Positions 1 to 7,248 are shown, counted from the stretch's first letter. The stretch: DNA of 7,822 nt from Chromatiales bacterium (GCA_029864785.1 JAOTST010000066.1:1-7822); one strand, 5' to 3'. The notes: generated by a model not told the origin, from the letters alone. Translations and numbers: made by a program.

Positions 1-1
1 T

Positions 2-1321
2 TTTACAAAGCCCTATCTAAATTTACCCATTGTTATGGCGACTAGGATGGACAGTTTCTTTATTTCAGATATCAAGTCAGTGAAAGAACATCCGATAGGT
101 ATTGTGAAGGGATATGCGATTGCTGAATCTCTAAGAAGAGATATTAAGGGGATTAATATTGTTGATGTTGAATCGATCTCTGATGGATTGAAGCGTGTTG
201 AAAGTGGTGAGTTGTATGGATATATCGATAATTTGATGACGATTGCCTCATCCATTCAGAAAGATTTCACGGGGGTGTTGAAAATATCATCGCGTTTAGA
301 TAAGAAAATTAATCTGGCCATTGGAACTCGCAATGATGAACCACTACTCCACGATATTTTTGAGAAGCTGGTTGCGGGTATTGATGAAGGGAGTAAGCAG
401 GCTATTTACAATCGGTGGGTCTCTGTTACGCATGAGGTGGGAACAGACTACAGCGAAATATGGAAGATAGTGTTCATTCTTTTGCTCGCAGCGGCGGCAT
501 TTGTATATCACTATTTTAAACTTCGGGTCTATCAGGAGCATCTTGAAGAGCTAGTTGACGAGAAGGTGGCCGATTTGAAGAGGGCCAAGGAGGATGCCGA
601 AGAGGCCAATCAGGCGAAGAGTGTCTTTTTGGCCAATATGTCGCATGAACTACGCACGCCAATGCATGCCATTCTAAGTTTTGTAAATATTAGTAAGAAG
701 AAGATTGAAACAGCCCCTAAGGAGCAGATGAACGGTTATTTTGATCATATTGAAGTCAGTGGGAATCGGCTCCTTACGCTACTTAATGATCTGCTAGATC
801 TGGCTAAATTGGAATCCAATAGAAGTAAATTTGATCATCAGCGAAATGAACTTAGCGCGGCACTAGAGGCAGTCGTTTCGGAACTGGAACTGTTGGCTCA
901 GGAAAAGGGTGTCCATCTCTATGTTGAGCATTCCGTAATAAGTACAAAGGGTAATTTTGATTTTGGAAAAATACTTCAGGTCATTCGTAATTTGCTCACT
1001 AATGCGATTAAGTTTAGTGAGGCGGGCGGAAAAATCACGATGTCAATTTATGATGAAATGTTGCCAGATAAGCAGCACCCTGAAAAAATAATTCCTGCAA
1101 TGGCACTGAAAGTGTCAGATGAAGGCATCGGAATACCTAAGGATGAATTAAAAGCAATATTCAAACAATTTGTTCAGTCGAGCAAAACATTTACGGGGGC
1201 TGGTGGAACGGGATTAGGGCTGGCCATCTGTAAAGAAATTATTGATGGGCATGGAGGAAAAATCTCCGCAGGGAATAACTCGAATGGCGGGGCAACATTT
1301 GTATTTGTTATTCCGCGCTAA
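2..1321 (+). CDS. Sensor histidine kinase with periplasmic SBP_bac_3-like input domain (5' truncated by window edge)
   Basis: The reading frame is open from base 2, before the first in-frame ATG at 35, and already reads as the second half of a solute-binding (SBP_bac_3) domain. The true start therefore lies outside the window. Visible order: end of the periplasmic binding domain (to about nt 440), one transmembrane segment (about 461-520, WKIVFILLLAAAAFVYHYF), a charged coiled coil (about 530-620), a HisKA domain with H-box SHELRTP (phospho-accepting His at 644-646), then a HATPase domain. The HATPase shows an N box (RNLLTNAIKF, about 988-1017), a G1 box (DEGIGIP, about 1118-1138) and a G2 box (GTGLGL, about 1205-1222). 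The layout resembles BvgS/EvgS-type kinases, but the protein stops right after the ATPase domain, with no receiver or HPt. It should autophosphorylate on binding a periplasmic ligand; ligand and response regulator are unknown. It converges on the diguanylate cyclase gene. Kinase assignment is certain; the binding-domain assignment is from its partial sequence. Confidence 0.93.
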   Translation, partial: FTKPYLNLPIVMATRMDSFFISDIKSVKEHPIGIVKGYAIAESLRRDIKGINIVDVESISDGLKRVESGELYGYIDNLMTIASSIQKDFTGVLKISSRLDKKINLAIGTRNDEPLLHDIFEKLVAGIDEGSKQAIYNRWVSVTHEVGTDYSEIWKIVFILLLAAAAFVYHYFKLRVYQEHLEELVDEKVADLKRAKEDAEEANQAKSVFLANMSHELRTPMHAILSFVNISKKKIETAPKEQMNGYFDHIEVSGNRLLTLLNDLLDLAKLESNRSKFDHQRNELSAALEAVVSELELLAQEKGVHLYVEHSVISTKGNFDFGKILQVIRNLLTNAIKFSEAGGKITMSIYDEMLPDKQHPEKIIPAMALKVSDEGIGIPKDELKAIFKQFVQSSKTFTGAGGTGLGLAICKEIIDGHGGKISAGNNSNGGATFVFVIPR

Positions 1322-1351
1322 TGGATGGTTGCTGAAAGGTAATGACTATAG

Positions 1352-2803
1352 CTATTCTGATATCTTACTAATAATAACTCGGTTTCTTCCCATACTCTTT
1401 GCTTGATAGAGCGCTTGGTCGGCACGTCGGATAAGCGCGATGGACTCTTCCGTTTCGCTGTATTCGGAGACACCAAAACTGGCCGTCATATAGATGCTAT
1501 TTTCATGAATATTTATTTGATGACTTTCAATCGCGATGCGAATCTGTTCTGCAAGATCGTAGGCTTGGGTTAAATCACAATCGGGGAGTAGCAGGATGAA
1601 CTCTTCGCCACCCCAGCGACATACTGTATCGGAATGACGAACATTTTTCGCAATGGTTGCGGCAATGTGTCGAAGCACTTGGTCGCCAACGAGATGGCCG
1701 TGTTGATCATTTATTCTCTTAAAGTGATCTATATCTAGCATAATAATAGTGAGAGCAGATTTTCTGCGACGGTAATTTTTAATTGATTGCTCAAGAAGGA
1801 GTTCAAACAGTCCTCTATTGGCAACGCCGGTCAACTTATCGGTTGTTGCCATTTTCTCTAATTGTTGCTGATGTTTGTCGACCATTTTTTTGATAAAAAA
1901 GAAGACAATAGTGCTGACTAAAAGACTTAGCAGAATATTAATGAATAGCGCTTTTAGGATATGCTGATCCGATGGGTTACTCTCCTGTTCTACAATGAGA
2001 TACCACTGAAATTCTGGGATAAAACGGCTATTGAGATAGACTGTGTTTCCGTTGAGTTGGTAATTGAAAGATCCATTGGCGCGGCTAAAAATCTTTTTTG
2101 CAATCGTGCTCAATCCCGGTTTTTTATAGATAGATATCTCTTCATTGATGTTACCGTGTATGGCTATTTTTCCTTGCCGGTCAACAAAATAGATATTTCG
2201 GTGAAAACGCCTCTGATAATCATCAACAAGGCTTTTGACCATATCAATGGCTAGACCCACTCCGATAACACCGATTACCTCCCGTGCATAGTTATACATA
2301 CGATAATTAACAAATACAGTTGTTGAGTCACGGTCTGCTGTATCGGTATCTATATTAATTTCATAATCTTTGTCTGCGGGAAGATTGAGTGTGCGAAAGT
2401 ACCATTTATCCTCCTTGGAGCCCTTTTTTATGCGTTTTAAAATCCCCGTTGAGTGGTAATAGTTGTAACTATTATTCGAGACGAAAAAGCTGGTGACGGT
2501 GTTGTATCGTTGCTGAATCTCTTTTAGATAGTGCGTCATTATTTCTGAATCATGTTCTCCAGCAATGACCCAGTCACGTACAAAGGTATCTTGTGCCATG
2601 ATGGAGGCGATGAAGAGGGGTCGAAGAATGTCGTGCTGAATTTCAGAGTAGATATTGTCACTTGTGAGAGGAAGCGTGTTTTGAGATAGTTGCTCCCCTA
2701 ATGATTCGCGTGCAACCCAATAGCTAATTAAACTGGCGGTTATAAAACCAGCTGCTAGAAGAGTAGTGAGAAGCCATATAAAGCGTTTTTTACTAGCAAG
2801 CAC
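1352..2803 (-). CDS. Membrane diguanylate cyclase with periplasmic Cache-like sensor domain
   Basis: This 483-residue protein should make cyclic di-GMP from two GTP at the inner membrane. Residues 9-30 form a first transmembrane helix. Residues about 31-283 form a periplasmic region that looks like a double Cache (dCache) sensor, including KWYF at 133-136. Residues 284-305 form a second helix, followed by a short linker and a GGDEF domain (about 317-480). The catalytic signature is GGEEF at 398-402, with metal-binding D357 in LDIDHFK and the RIND motif at 363-366. An RxxD inhibitory site (R389-D392) lies exactly five residues before GGEEF, so product feedback inhibition is expected. There is no EAL domain, so it should act as a synthase only. 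The start is GTG at 2801-2803, chosen because a good Shine-Dalgarno sequence sits 6 nt upstream and the N-terminal helix follows directly. It appears monocistronic. The ligand of the sensor domain cannot be told. Confidence 0.95.
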   Translation of the reverse strand: MLASKKRFIWLLTTLLAAGFITASLISYWVARESLGEQLSQNTLPLTSDNIYSEIQHDILRPLFIASIMAQDTFVRDWVIAGEHDSEIMTHYLKEIQQRYNTVTSFFVSNNSYNYYHSTGILKRIKKGSKEDKWYFRTLNLPADKDYEINIDTDTADRDSTTVFVNYRMYNYAREVIGVIGVGLAIDMVKSLVDDYQRRFHRNIYFVDRQGKIAIHGNINEEISIYKKPGLSTIAKKIFSRANGSFNYQLNGNTVYLNSRFIPEFQWYLIVEQESNPSDQHILKALFINILLSLLVSTIVFFFIKKMVDKHQQQLEKMATTDKLTGVANRGLFELLLEQSIKNYRRRKSALTIIMLDIDHFKRINDQHGHLVGDQVLRHIAATIAKNVRHSDTVCRWGGEEFILLLPDCDLTQAYDLAEQIRIAIESHQINIHENSIYMTASFGVSEYSETEESIALIRRADQALYQAKSMGRNRVIISKISE

Positions 2804-2809
2804 AAGTAT

Positions 2810-2814
2810 TCCTT
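2810..2814 (-). promoter_or_regulatory. Ribosome binding site for the GTG-started diguanylate cyclase
   Basis: On the minus strand AAGGA (inside AAAGGAA) lies 6 nt before a GTG codon at 2803-2801. This fixes the non-ATG start. The next in-frame Met codon is far inside the sensor region, so an ATG start would remove the first membrane helix. Confidence 0.7.
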
Positions 2815-2843
2815 TACTAATGGATACGATTTTTTATAAAGGG

Positions 2844-2857
2844 TCTATCAAGATAGA
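2844..2857. repeat. Short perfect inverted repeat upstream of the diguanylate cyclase gene
   Basis: TCTATC and GATAGA arms with a 2-nt AA spacer form a 14-bp near-palindrome about 40 bp upstream of the GTG start. It lies in the 143-bp non-coding gap (2804-2946) that must hold the promoter of this gene. Size and position fit a dimeric regulator's operator, but arms of 6 bp can arise by chance in AT-rich DNA. No convincing -35/-10 pair could be assigned next to it. Confidence 0.3.
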
Positions 2858-2946
2858 TGACTAATTTATCTCTCTATTCTAGTTCAGAATGATTTTGGAT
2901 GTTTGTAAATATCTTCATTGTCTTTGGAGATATAAAGAGCTGACGG

Positions 2947-3261
2947 TTAAAGGGCCAAAAAGAAGAAGATGAACCGCCCGTGATAAAAATCGACCTTTAG
3001 AGTAGCTCCGTGATTCAATCCATAATCGACATAACCGGGGATAGCCGAGTCCTGATGACATTCGCTGCTGTGCTGTGGCGATTCAAAGTCTCGATCACGG
3101 TCATACCATGAGAGCAACATAAATTCTCCAATATTCTTTAGGGCTATCTTTTCAGCTAGATCCATCGCCTCTCTATAGTCATTAAGAGCGGGATCTGGAG
3201 TCATCTCAACGATGGTCACATTTGAATAATTGGATGCAATATCGCAATTTTCTCCAGCCAT
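2947..3261 (-). CDS. Small AF1514/DUF5619-like protein of unknown function
   Basis: This 104-residue soluble protein has no signal peptide or membrane segment. It reads as a small alpha/beta fold: a strand around residues 13-20, an amphipathic helix around 28-43, then a strand carrying LLSWYDRDRD (49-58). A loop rich in His and Cys follows (H64, C68, H69), then PGYVDYG (75-81) and two terminal strands. The WYDR, SP, C, YVDY and GATLKVD pattern matches my recollection of the AF1514/DUF5619 family, which has no known activity; this is family recall, not a search. The H64/C68/H69 cluster could bind metal, which is inference. The gene starts 11 bp after the pteridine reductase stop codon, and a weak AGAAGA ribosome site overlaps the end of that gene, so the two are probably one transcript. 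A start at Met20 is possible but would lose the first strand. The protein ends in an unusually aromatic, hydrophobic tail. Confidence 0.75.
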   Translation of the reverse strand: MAGENCDIASNYSNVTIVEMTPDPALNDYREAMDLAEKIALKNIGEFMLLSWYDRDRDFESPQHSSECHQDSAIPGYVDYGLNHGATLKVDFYHGRFIFFFLAL

Positions 3262-3272
3262 AATCGATTCTT

Positions 3273-4010
3273 CTAGCTATTGAGTGATCGGCCGCCATCG
3301 ACGGTGAGGATATGGCCGGTGGTGTAGTGAGCATCGCGCAGCAGAAAGAGTACGGCATCGGCGATATTTTGTGCCTCACCCTGTCGCTTGAGGAAGGTGC
3401 GATCAAGGATGCGTTCCTTGGTGGCATTATCCATCTCATTTTCCGGCCAGAGTATAGCTCCAGGCGCGACACCGTTGACCCGTATTTCGGGCCCTAGCTC
3501 TGCCGCCATCGACTTGGTCATCATTACTAACCCTGCCTTGGCAATAGAGTAGACGGGGTGTTCGCGTAGTGGGCGTTCTGCGTGAATATCAACGATGCTA
3601 ACTACAGAGCCTTGTTGCTCCCGTAAGTAGGGAGCCGCAGCCTTGGTAAGAAAGAGTGGCGCTTTAAGATTGGTACCGATAAGGTCATCCCAGCTCTCTT
3701 CGGTGATCTTCTCAACCGGTGTTGGGTAGAAGGTTGATGCATTATTAATAAGACCATCGAGTCGACCCCAAGTAGCGTGAGCACCTTCAATTAGTTGCGG
3801 TAGCCGATCAGTCTGATGTAGATCACCTTGAACCAGAGAGACTGAATTTTCGCGCAATATATTAAGCTCATCGGCTAGCGCCTCGGCACCACTGTTGGAT
3901 CGGCGATAATGCAGCACGATATTGTAACCCGCTGCATGTAGCGTTTTTGCCGTTGTTGCACCGATACGGTGCGCGGCTCCCGTTATGAGGATGACTTTAT
4001 TACTCAACAT
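3273..4010 (-). CDS. Pteridine reductase (short-chain dehydrogenase/reductase, FolM/PTR1-like)
   Basis: A 245-residue cytosolic SDR enzyme, predicted to reduce dihydro- or oxidised pterins (and perhaps dihydrofolate) with NADPH. Key features are the nucleotide-binding motif TGAAHRIG (10-17), whose Arg replaces the usual Gly as in PTR1-type reductases, and HYRRS (34-38), which fits NADPH preference. NNAS lies at 89-92, the catalytic Asp of DIHAERP at D141, and Tyr/Lys of YSIAK at Y154 and K158. The GG near the end (239-240) is the usual SDR tail. Start choice: the frame stays open to an ATG at 4065-4067. The ATG at 4008-4010 gives the normal family length, begins right before the first strand, and follows a GGGAG ribosome site with a short 3-nt spacer. 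The extra 19 residues of the long form have no family counterpart and overlap the putative promoter. It is divergent from the midA-like gene and probably co-transcribed with the AF1514-like gene. Confidence 0.92.
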   Translation of the reverse strand: MLSNKVILITGAAHRIGATTAKTLHAAGYNIVLHYRRSNSGAEALADELNILRENSVSLVQGDLHQTDRLPQLIEGAHATWGRLDGLINNASTFYPTPVEKITEESWDDLIGTNLKAPLFLTKAAAPYLREQQGSVVSIVDIHAERPLREHPVYSIAKAGLVMMTKSMAAELGPEIRVNGVAPGAILWPENEMDNATKERILDRTFLKRQGEAQNIADAVLFLLRDAHYTTGHILTVDGGRSLNS

Positions 4011-4075
4011 AAACTCCCGTTTATAATTCCATACGATTACAATAGTGTCCTTCACGATAAAAGCCAATCCATTTC
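4011..4075. promoter_or_regulatory. Divergent promoter region between pteridine reductase and midA-like genes
   Basis: The 65 bp between the two divergent starts must drive both. On the minus strand TTGGCT (4067-4062) and TATTGT (4044-4039) are separated by exactly 17 bp. This would give an RNA beginning near 4032, a leader of about 22 nt, for the reductase pair. On the plus strand a perfect TATAAT lies at 4022-4027, about 50 bp before the methyltransferase ATG, but no good -35 precedes it at 16-18 bp. The two candidates overlap, so the two transcription units might compete. Boxes were picked by eye. Confidence 0.4.
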
Positions 4076-5260
4076 ATGCATCCACAATTTCAATCTCTCG
4101 ATCTGCCAGAGCCATCGGCTGAACTTGTAGGACACTCTAAACGGGTAATCGACGCTATTCGAGGAGAGATTGAACAGCGCGGTGGTGTGATCCCCTTCTG
4201 TCGATTTATGGAGTTGGCGCTCTATGCCCCCAACCTTGGTTACTACAGTGCCGGAAATCAGAAGCTGGGAGAGGGTGGCGATTTCATTACGGCTCCGGAG
4301 ATCTCAGCGCTATTCTCCTTTTCACTGGCCAATCAGATCGCACAGATTTTAAAGCTCTCTGGCGGGGATGTGCTCGAATTCGGCGCAGGTTCCGGAGTCA
4401 TGGCGGCTGATATTTTACGAGAGCTTGAGCGACTTAATCAGTTGCCAGACCACTATTATATTATTGAAGTCAGTGCCGACTTACGTTCCCGGCAACGTGA
4501 AACCATTTTAAGCAAAACCCCCGAGCTATTGGAGAGAGTTGAGTGGCTTGATAAACTACCTGAATCAATTCAGGGGGTGGTGGTTGCCAATGAGCTGCTC
4601 GATGCGATGCCGGCACACCGCTTTATCATGCGCGAAGGTGTTTCGTACGAGGTGATGGTGGTTTGGGATGAGGTGTCGCAACAGTTTCATACGATAGAGC
4701 AAGCGATCGGTGAGCAACGTTTGCGGTTGGCTATTGAGCAGCTCCAGTTACAGGATGGATACAGCAGTGAGGTCAATCTTAATGCCCGTGACTGGATTGA
4801 AACCATCGGAGATCATCTTAATAGAGGTGCAATTTTACTGATTGATTACGGTTATTCCAGACATGACTACTATCACCCGCAACGTAGCGATGGAACACTA
4901 CAGTGCCACTTTCAGCATCTAGCCCACCCTAATCCACTCATCTATCCCGGGATTCAAGACATTACGACGCACGTTGATTTTACAGCGATTGCCGATAGTG
5001 CACTGAGTGCAGAATTACATGTTCACGGCTATGCTAATCAGGCCAATTTTCTATTGGGGTGCGGTATTACCGATTATCTCAATCGGATGGCGGCGTTTGA
5101 TTCAGGTAATGTGACGCAACAGATCGAGCTGACCAATCAGATCAAAAAATTGACCATGCCGGGCGAGATGGGTGAGATCTTTAAAGTGATGATTTTAAGC
5201 CGTGAGATTGATACTCCACTGATGGGTTTTTCTATTCGGGATGATCGCAATCGACTCTGA
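4076..5260 (+). CDS. MidA/NDUFAF7-family SAM-dependent methyltransferase
   Basis: This 394-residue protein belongs to the COG1565 class I methyltransferases. Visible family blocks are PFCRFMELALYAP (40-52) with GYYSAG (55-60), GGDFITAPEIS (67-77), the SAM-binding glycine motif LEFGAGSG (100-107), an acidic strand end at YIIEVS (128-133), and ANELLDAMPAHRF (171-183). A late DGTLQCHF then GIQDITTHVDF pair is typical of the family. The human relative NDUFAF7 dimethylates an arginine of complex I subunit NDUFS2; the bacterial substrate is not settled, so a respiratory-complex target is only an inference. The length is close to family norm. The ATG at 4076 is kept because LPEPSAE and the HSKRV helix follow directly, although no clear Shine-Dalgarno is seen. 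It is divergent from the pteridine reductase and 51 bp before uppP, with which it may share a transcript. Confidence 0.92.
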   Translation: MHPQFQSLDLPEPSAELVGHSKRVIDAIRGEIEQRGGVIPFCRFMELALYAPNLGYYSAGNQKLGEGGDFITAPEISALFSFSLANQIAQILKLSGGDVLEFGAGSGVMAADILRELERLNQLPDHYYIIEVSADLRSRQRETILSKTPELLERVEWLDKLPESIQGVVVANELLDAMPAHRFIMREGVSYEVMVVWDEVSQQFHTIEQAIGEQRLRLAIEQLQLQDGYSSEVNLNARDWIETIGDHLNRGAILLIDYGYSRHDYYHPQRSDGTLQCHFQHLAHPNPLIYPGIQDITTHVDFTAIADSALSAELHVHGYANQANFLLGCGITDYLNRMAAFDSGNVTQQIELTNQIKKLTMPGEMGEIFKVMILSREIDTPLMGFSIRDDRNRL

Positions 5261-5311
5261 TTTCTATCAGGAGTATGATCTCAATTCGCCACAAAGTTTG
5301 AGAATCTTTTA

Positions 5312-6112
5312 ATGGAACTGACCCATATTACCCTGCTTGCGCTGCTGCAGGGACTGACTGAATTTCTTCCCATCTCCAGTTCAGCGCACCTAATTCTTCT
5401 CCCTGAAGTGATCGGTTGGGTGGATCAGGGGCTTGCCTTTGATGTCGCTGTTCATGTTGGAACACTAACCGCAGTGGTGCTCTATTTTCGTTATGAACTG
5501 AAGGTGATTATTGGCGATTTTATTCAATCACTGATCCAGAGAAAACTGATCGGAGAGAGTCGTCTTGCGTGGGCTGTAGGTCTTGGCACGATTCCTGTAG
5601 GGATTGCCGGTCTTATGTTTAAAGATGTCGTTGAGCAGGGACTACGTTCACCGCAGGTCATTGCCTGGGCAACAGTCGTCTTTGCTCTTCTTCTCTGGTG
5701 GGCGGATCGTTTGCCGCAGCGTATTCGTGATGAACACCATCTCACATGGCGTGATGTTGTGGTTATCGGTATCGCTCAGGCCATTGCCTTGATTCCAGGG
5801 ACATCAAGATCGGGTATCACCATGACGGCAGGTTTGATGATGGGGCTTAGTCGTTCAGCGGCTGCGCGCTTTTCGTTCCTGCTCTCAATACCGGTTATCG
5901 TTCTTGCCGGTGGTCTGAATGGGATTGAGTTGGTACAGCAGGTGGCTCCCGTCGATTGGAAATCGCTTATTATCGGCGCCATTATTTCAGCAATGAGTGC
6001 GTATCTCTGTATTCATCTCTTTCTTAAAATGCTCGAGCGGGTCGGAATGCTACCGTTTGTGATCTATCGTTTGGGACTGGCCGCTGTGCTCTTTATGGTT
6101 TATGGATTCTAA
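5312..6112 (+). CDS. uppP: Undecaprenyl-diphosphatase UppP (BacA family)
   Basis: This 266-residue polytopic inner-membrane enzyme removes a phosphate from undecaprenyl diphosphate. That recycles the lipid carrier used for peptidoglycan and surface polysaccharides, and raised dosage is classically linked to bacitracin resistance. The first signature QGLTEFLPISSSAHL (13-27) holds the (E/Q)xxxE pair as Q13 and E17, with H26. The second signature PGTSRSG (162-168) holds the essential Arg, R166. The rest is a run of hydrophobic helices, and the length is normal. The start has only a weak GAG (5300-5302) as ribosome site. It lies 51 bp after the methyltransferase gene, and its last 11 bases overlap the following VanZ-like gene. 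Confidence 0.97.
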   Translation: MELTHITLLALLQGLTEFLPISSSAHLILLPEVIGWVDQGLAFDVAVHVGTLTAVVLYFRYELKVIIGDFIQSLIQRKLIGESRLAWAVGLGTIPVGIAGLMFKDVVEQGLRSPQVIAWATVVFALLLWWADRLPQRIRDEHHLTWRDVVVIGIAQAIALIPGTSRSGITMTAGLMMGLSRSAAARFSFLLSIPVIVLAGGLNGIELVQQVAPVDWKSLIIGAIISAMSAYLCIHLFLKMLERVGMLPFVIYRLGLAAVLFMVYGF

Positions 6113-6491
6113 ACAGACCCTTCGTTATTACAAATTTTGGCTAGTCATTGGTTGGGGTTTGGTTCTTACTGTCACGGCACTGTCGATTATACCGTCGCCA
6201 CCAGAGGTTTCAGGTTCCGATAAGCTGCACCATTTTGTCGCCTACGGAACACTGATGGGCTGGTTTGGACAGATCTATCATCAACCTAGAACACGAATCT
6301 TGTGGTTTATCGGTTTTGTTGTCATGGGAGTTCTCCTCGAAATCATTCAAGGAGTTGGTGGCGTGCGCCACTTTGAGTATGCGGATATGGCTGCCAATGC
6401 TGCTGGTGCTCTTATTGGCTTGCTCCTGAGTCGAGGTTGGAGTGGCCGACTTATCGAGCAGTTTGAGCGGCGGGTGTTGTGTCGCTATTAA
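6102..6491 (+). CDS. VanZ-like small membrane protein
   Basis: This 129-residue protein has about four predicted membrane helices (roughly 13-30, 43-58, 67-84 and 95-110). The VanZ-family polar residues sit at the expected places: SDKLHHFVAYG (39-49), E80 and Q83 in the third helix, and FEYADMAANAAG (91-102) with E92, D95 and N99. VanZ itself gives low-level teicoplanin resistance in enterococci; Gram-negative relatives have no established role, so a link to envelope lipid metabolism is inferred from the neighbour. The ATG at 6102 lies inside the last codons of uppP in another frame, with no separate ribosome site seen, so translational coupling to uppP is likely. The basic C-terminal tail (about 111-129) is probably cytosolic. 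It converges on the solute-binding protein gene. Confidence 0.88.
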   Translation: MDSKQTLRYYKFWLVIGWGLVLTVTALSIIPSPPEVSGSDKLHHFVAYGTLMGWFGQIYHQPRTRILWFIGFVVMGVLLEIIQGVGGVRHFEYADMAANAAGALIGLLLSRGWSGRLIEQFERRVLCRY

Positions 6492-6531
6492 TTAGCACAA
6501 TTTTTTCTAACCCTTCGGATTGTGGACAAAA

Positions 6532-7248
6532 TTATTTCTGTTCAGCAATAAACGCCCAGTAATTTTGCTCGATTTTTTTCAAGGTCTCTGCAGCGTTTGG
6601 ATAGTCTTTGTGGATCATGATGTAGATGGGGATTGAGAGGGTTACCTCATAATCAAAGTTGTCGGCGCCTATTTCTTTGATGTGTTTTTCGGTAGTCACT
6701 TTATAGTCGAGCAGGTAATCTGCGCGTCCGGCCTTAAGCATTTGCAGTCCCGCTTTGTGGCTTTTAGCGGTATAGATATTGGGCTTATTCTCCGCGGTTT
6801 CCAGCTGCTTGAGCATGCCGCTGTAGCGGAATCCATGGATGGTAATAATATTTTTACCGTAGAGATCGGCCACCTTTTCAATCTTCTCAATCGAGTTGCC
6901 ACGGCGGGTATAGATTCGAAGTTCTATGGCATCTTTGAGTGGTTTTTTACTGTAGATTAGATAGGGTTCAATCTCCTTGTTTCCCTTGGTGGAACCAAAA
7001 AATAGATTGAATTCACCACTCTTCAAGTATTGATAAAAGCGGGCATTGGGATAGCCTCTGAAGGAGTACTTTAGACCGGCGCGTTTTAGCACTTTATCGA
7101 TTAGCTCAACATACGTTCCAGAAGTACCACCATATTTGTCAATTTTGTAGTATGGAGGGAAGTGCATGACTCCGACCTTAAGTTCATCGGCCGCAGTGCT
7201 GACAGTTGAGAGTAAAACAAGTAGTAGCGCAATAAGTGATCGAGCCAT
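6532..7248 (-). CDS. Orphan periplasmic solute-binding protein (SBP_bac_3-like)
   Basis: This 238-residue protein begins with a signal peptide: a short basic start, a hydrophobic core LIALLLVLLS (5-14) and a cleavage region STAAD, probably cut after residue 19 or 20. The mature part has the SBP_bac_3 pattern: ELKVGVMHFPPYY (22-34), YVELIDKVLKRAGL (46-59), the hinge strands around 80-115 and KNIITIHG (132-139). LKAGRADYLLDY (171-182) and a final aromatic helix near NYWAF (229-233) complete it. It lacks a lipobox, so it should be soluble in the periplasm. No permease or ATPase gene is adjacent, so a transport role is not supported here; it may deliver a ligand to a membrane sensor or belong to a distant transporter. 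The ligand is unknown. A strong AGGGGA ribosome site at 7260-7255 lies 6 nt before the ATG, which supports the start. It follows cca after 69 bp on the same strand and might have its own promoter. Confidence 0.88.
   Translation of the reverse strand: MARSLIALLLVLLSTVSTAADELKVGVMHFPPYYKIDKYGGTSGTYVELIDKVLKRAGLKYSFRGYPNARFYQYLKSGEFNLFFGSTKGNKEIEPYLIYSKKPLKDAIELRIYTRRGNSIEKIEKVADLYGKNIITIHGFRYSGMLKQLETAENKPNIYTAKSHKAGLQMLKAGRADYLLDYKVTTEKHIKEIGADNFDYEVTLSIPIYIMIHKDYPNAAETLKKIEQNYWAFIAEQK

Noticed and set aside
1961..2254. 97-codon plus-strand reading frame inside the diguanylate cyclase gene.
   Set aside because: It lies fully antisense to a well-supported coding region and shows no domain or ribosome site.
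2909..2933. Inverted repeat ATATCT / AGATAT downstream of the AF1514-like gene, a possible terminator.
   Set aside because: The stem is short and AT-rich, and no U-tract follows on the minus-strand transcript.
4011..4067. A longer 264-residue form of the pteridine reductase starting at 4067.
   Set aside because: The added 19 residues precede the normal SDR N-terminus, lack a ribosome site and overlap the likely promoter; the 245-residue form fits the family.
5349..5364. Gln at position 13 of UppP where E. coli has Glu in the first catalytic motif, a possible inactive enzyme.
   Set aside because: The family motif is (E/Q)xxxE, so Gln is a normal variant; E17, H26 and R166 are all present.
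6496..6524. Inverted repeat CACAAT / ATTGTG between the convergent VanZ-like and solute-binding protein genes, a possible terminator.
   Set aside because: It has a six-pair AT-rich stem, a 17-nt loop and no proper T-run after it on either strand; too weak to call.
6682..6960. 92-codon plus-strand reading frame inside the solute-binding protein gene.
   Set aside because: It is antisense to a clear signal-peptide-bearing gene and has no recognisable features.
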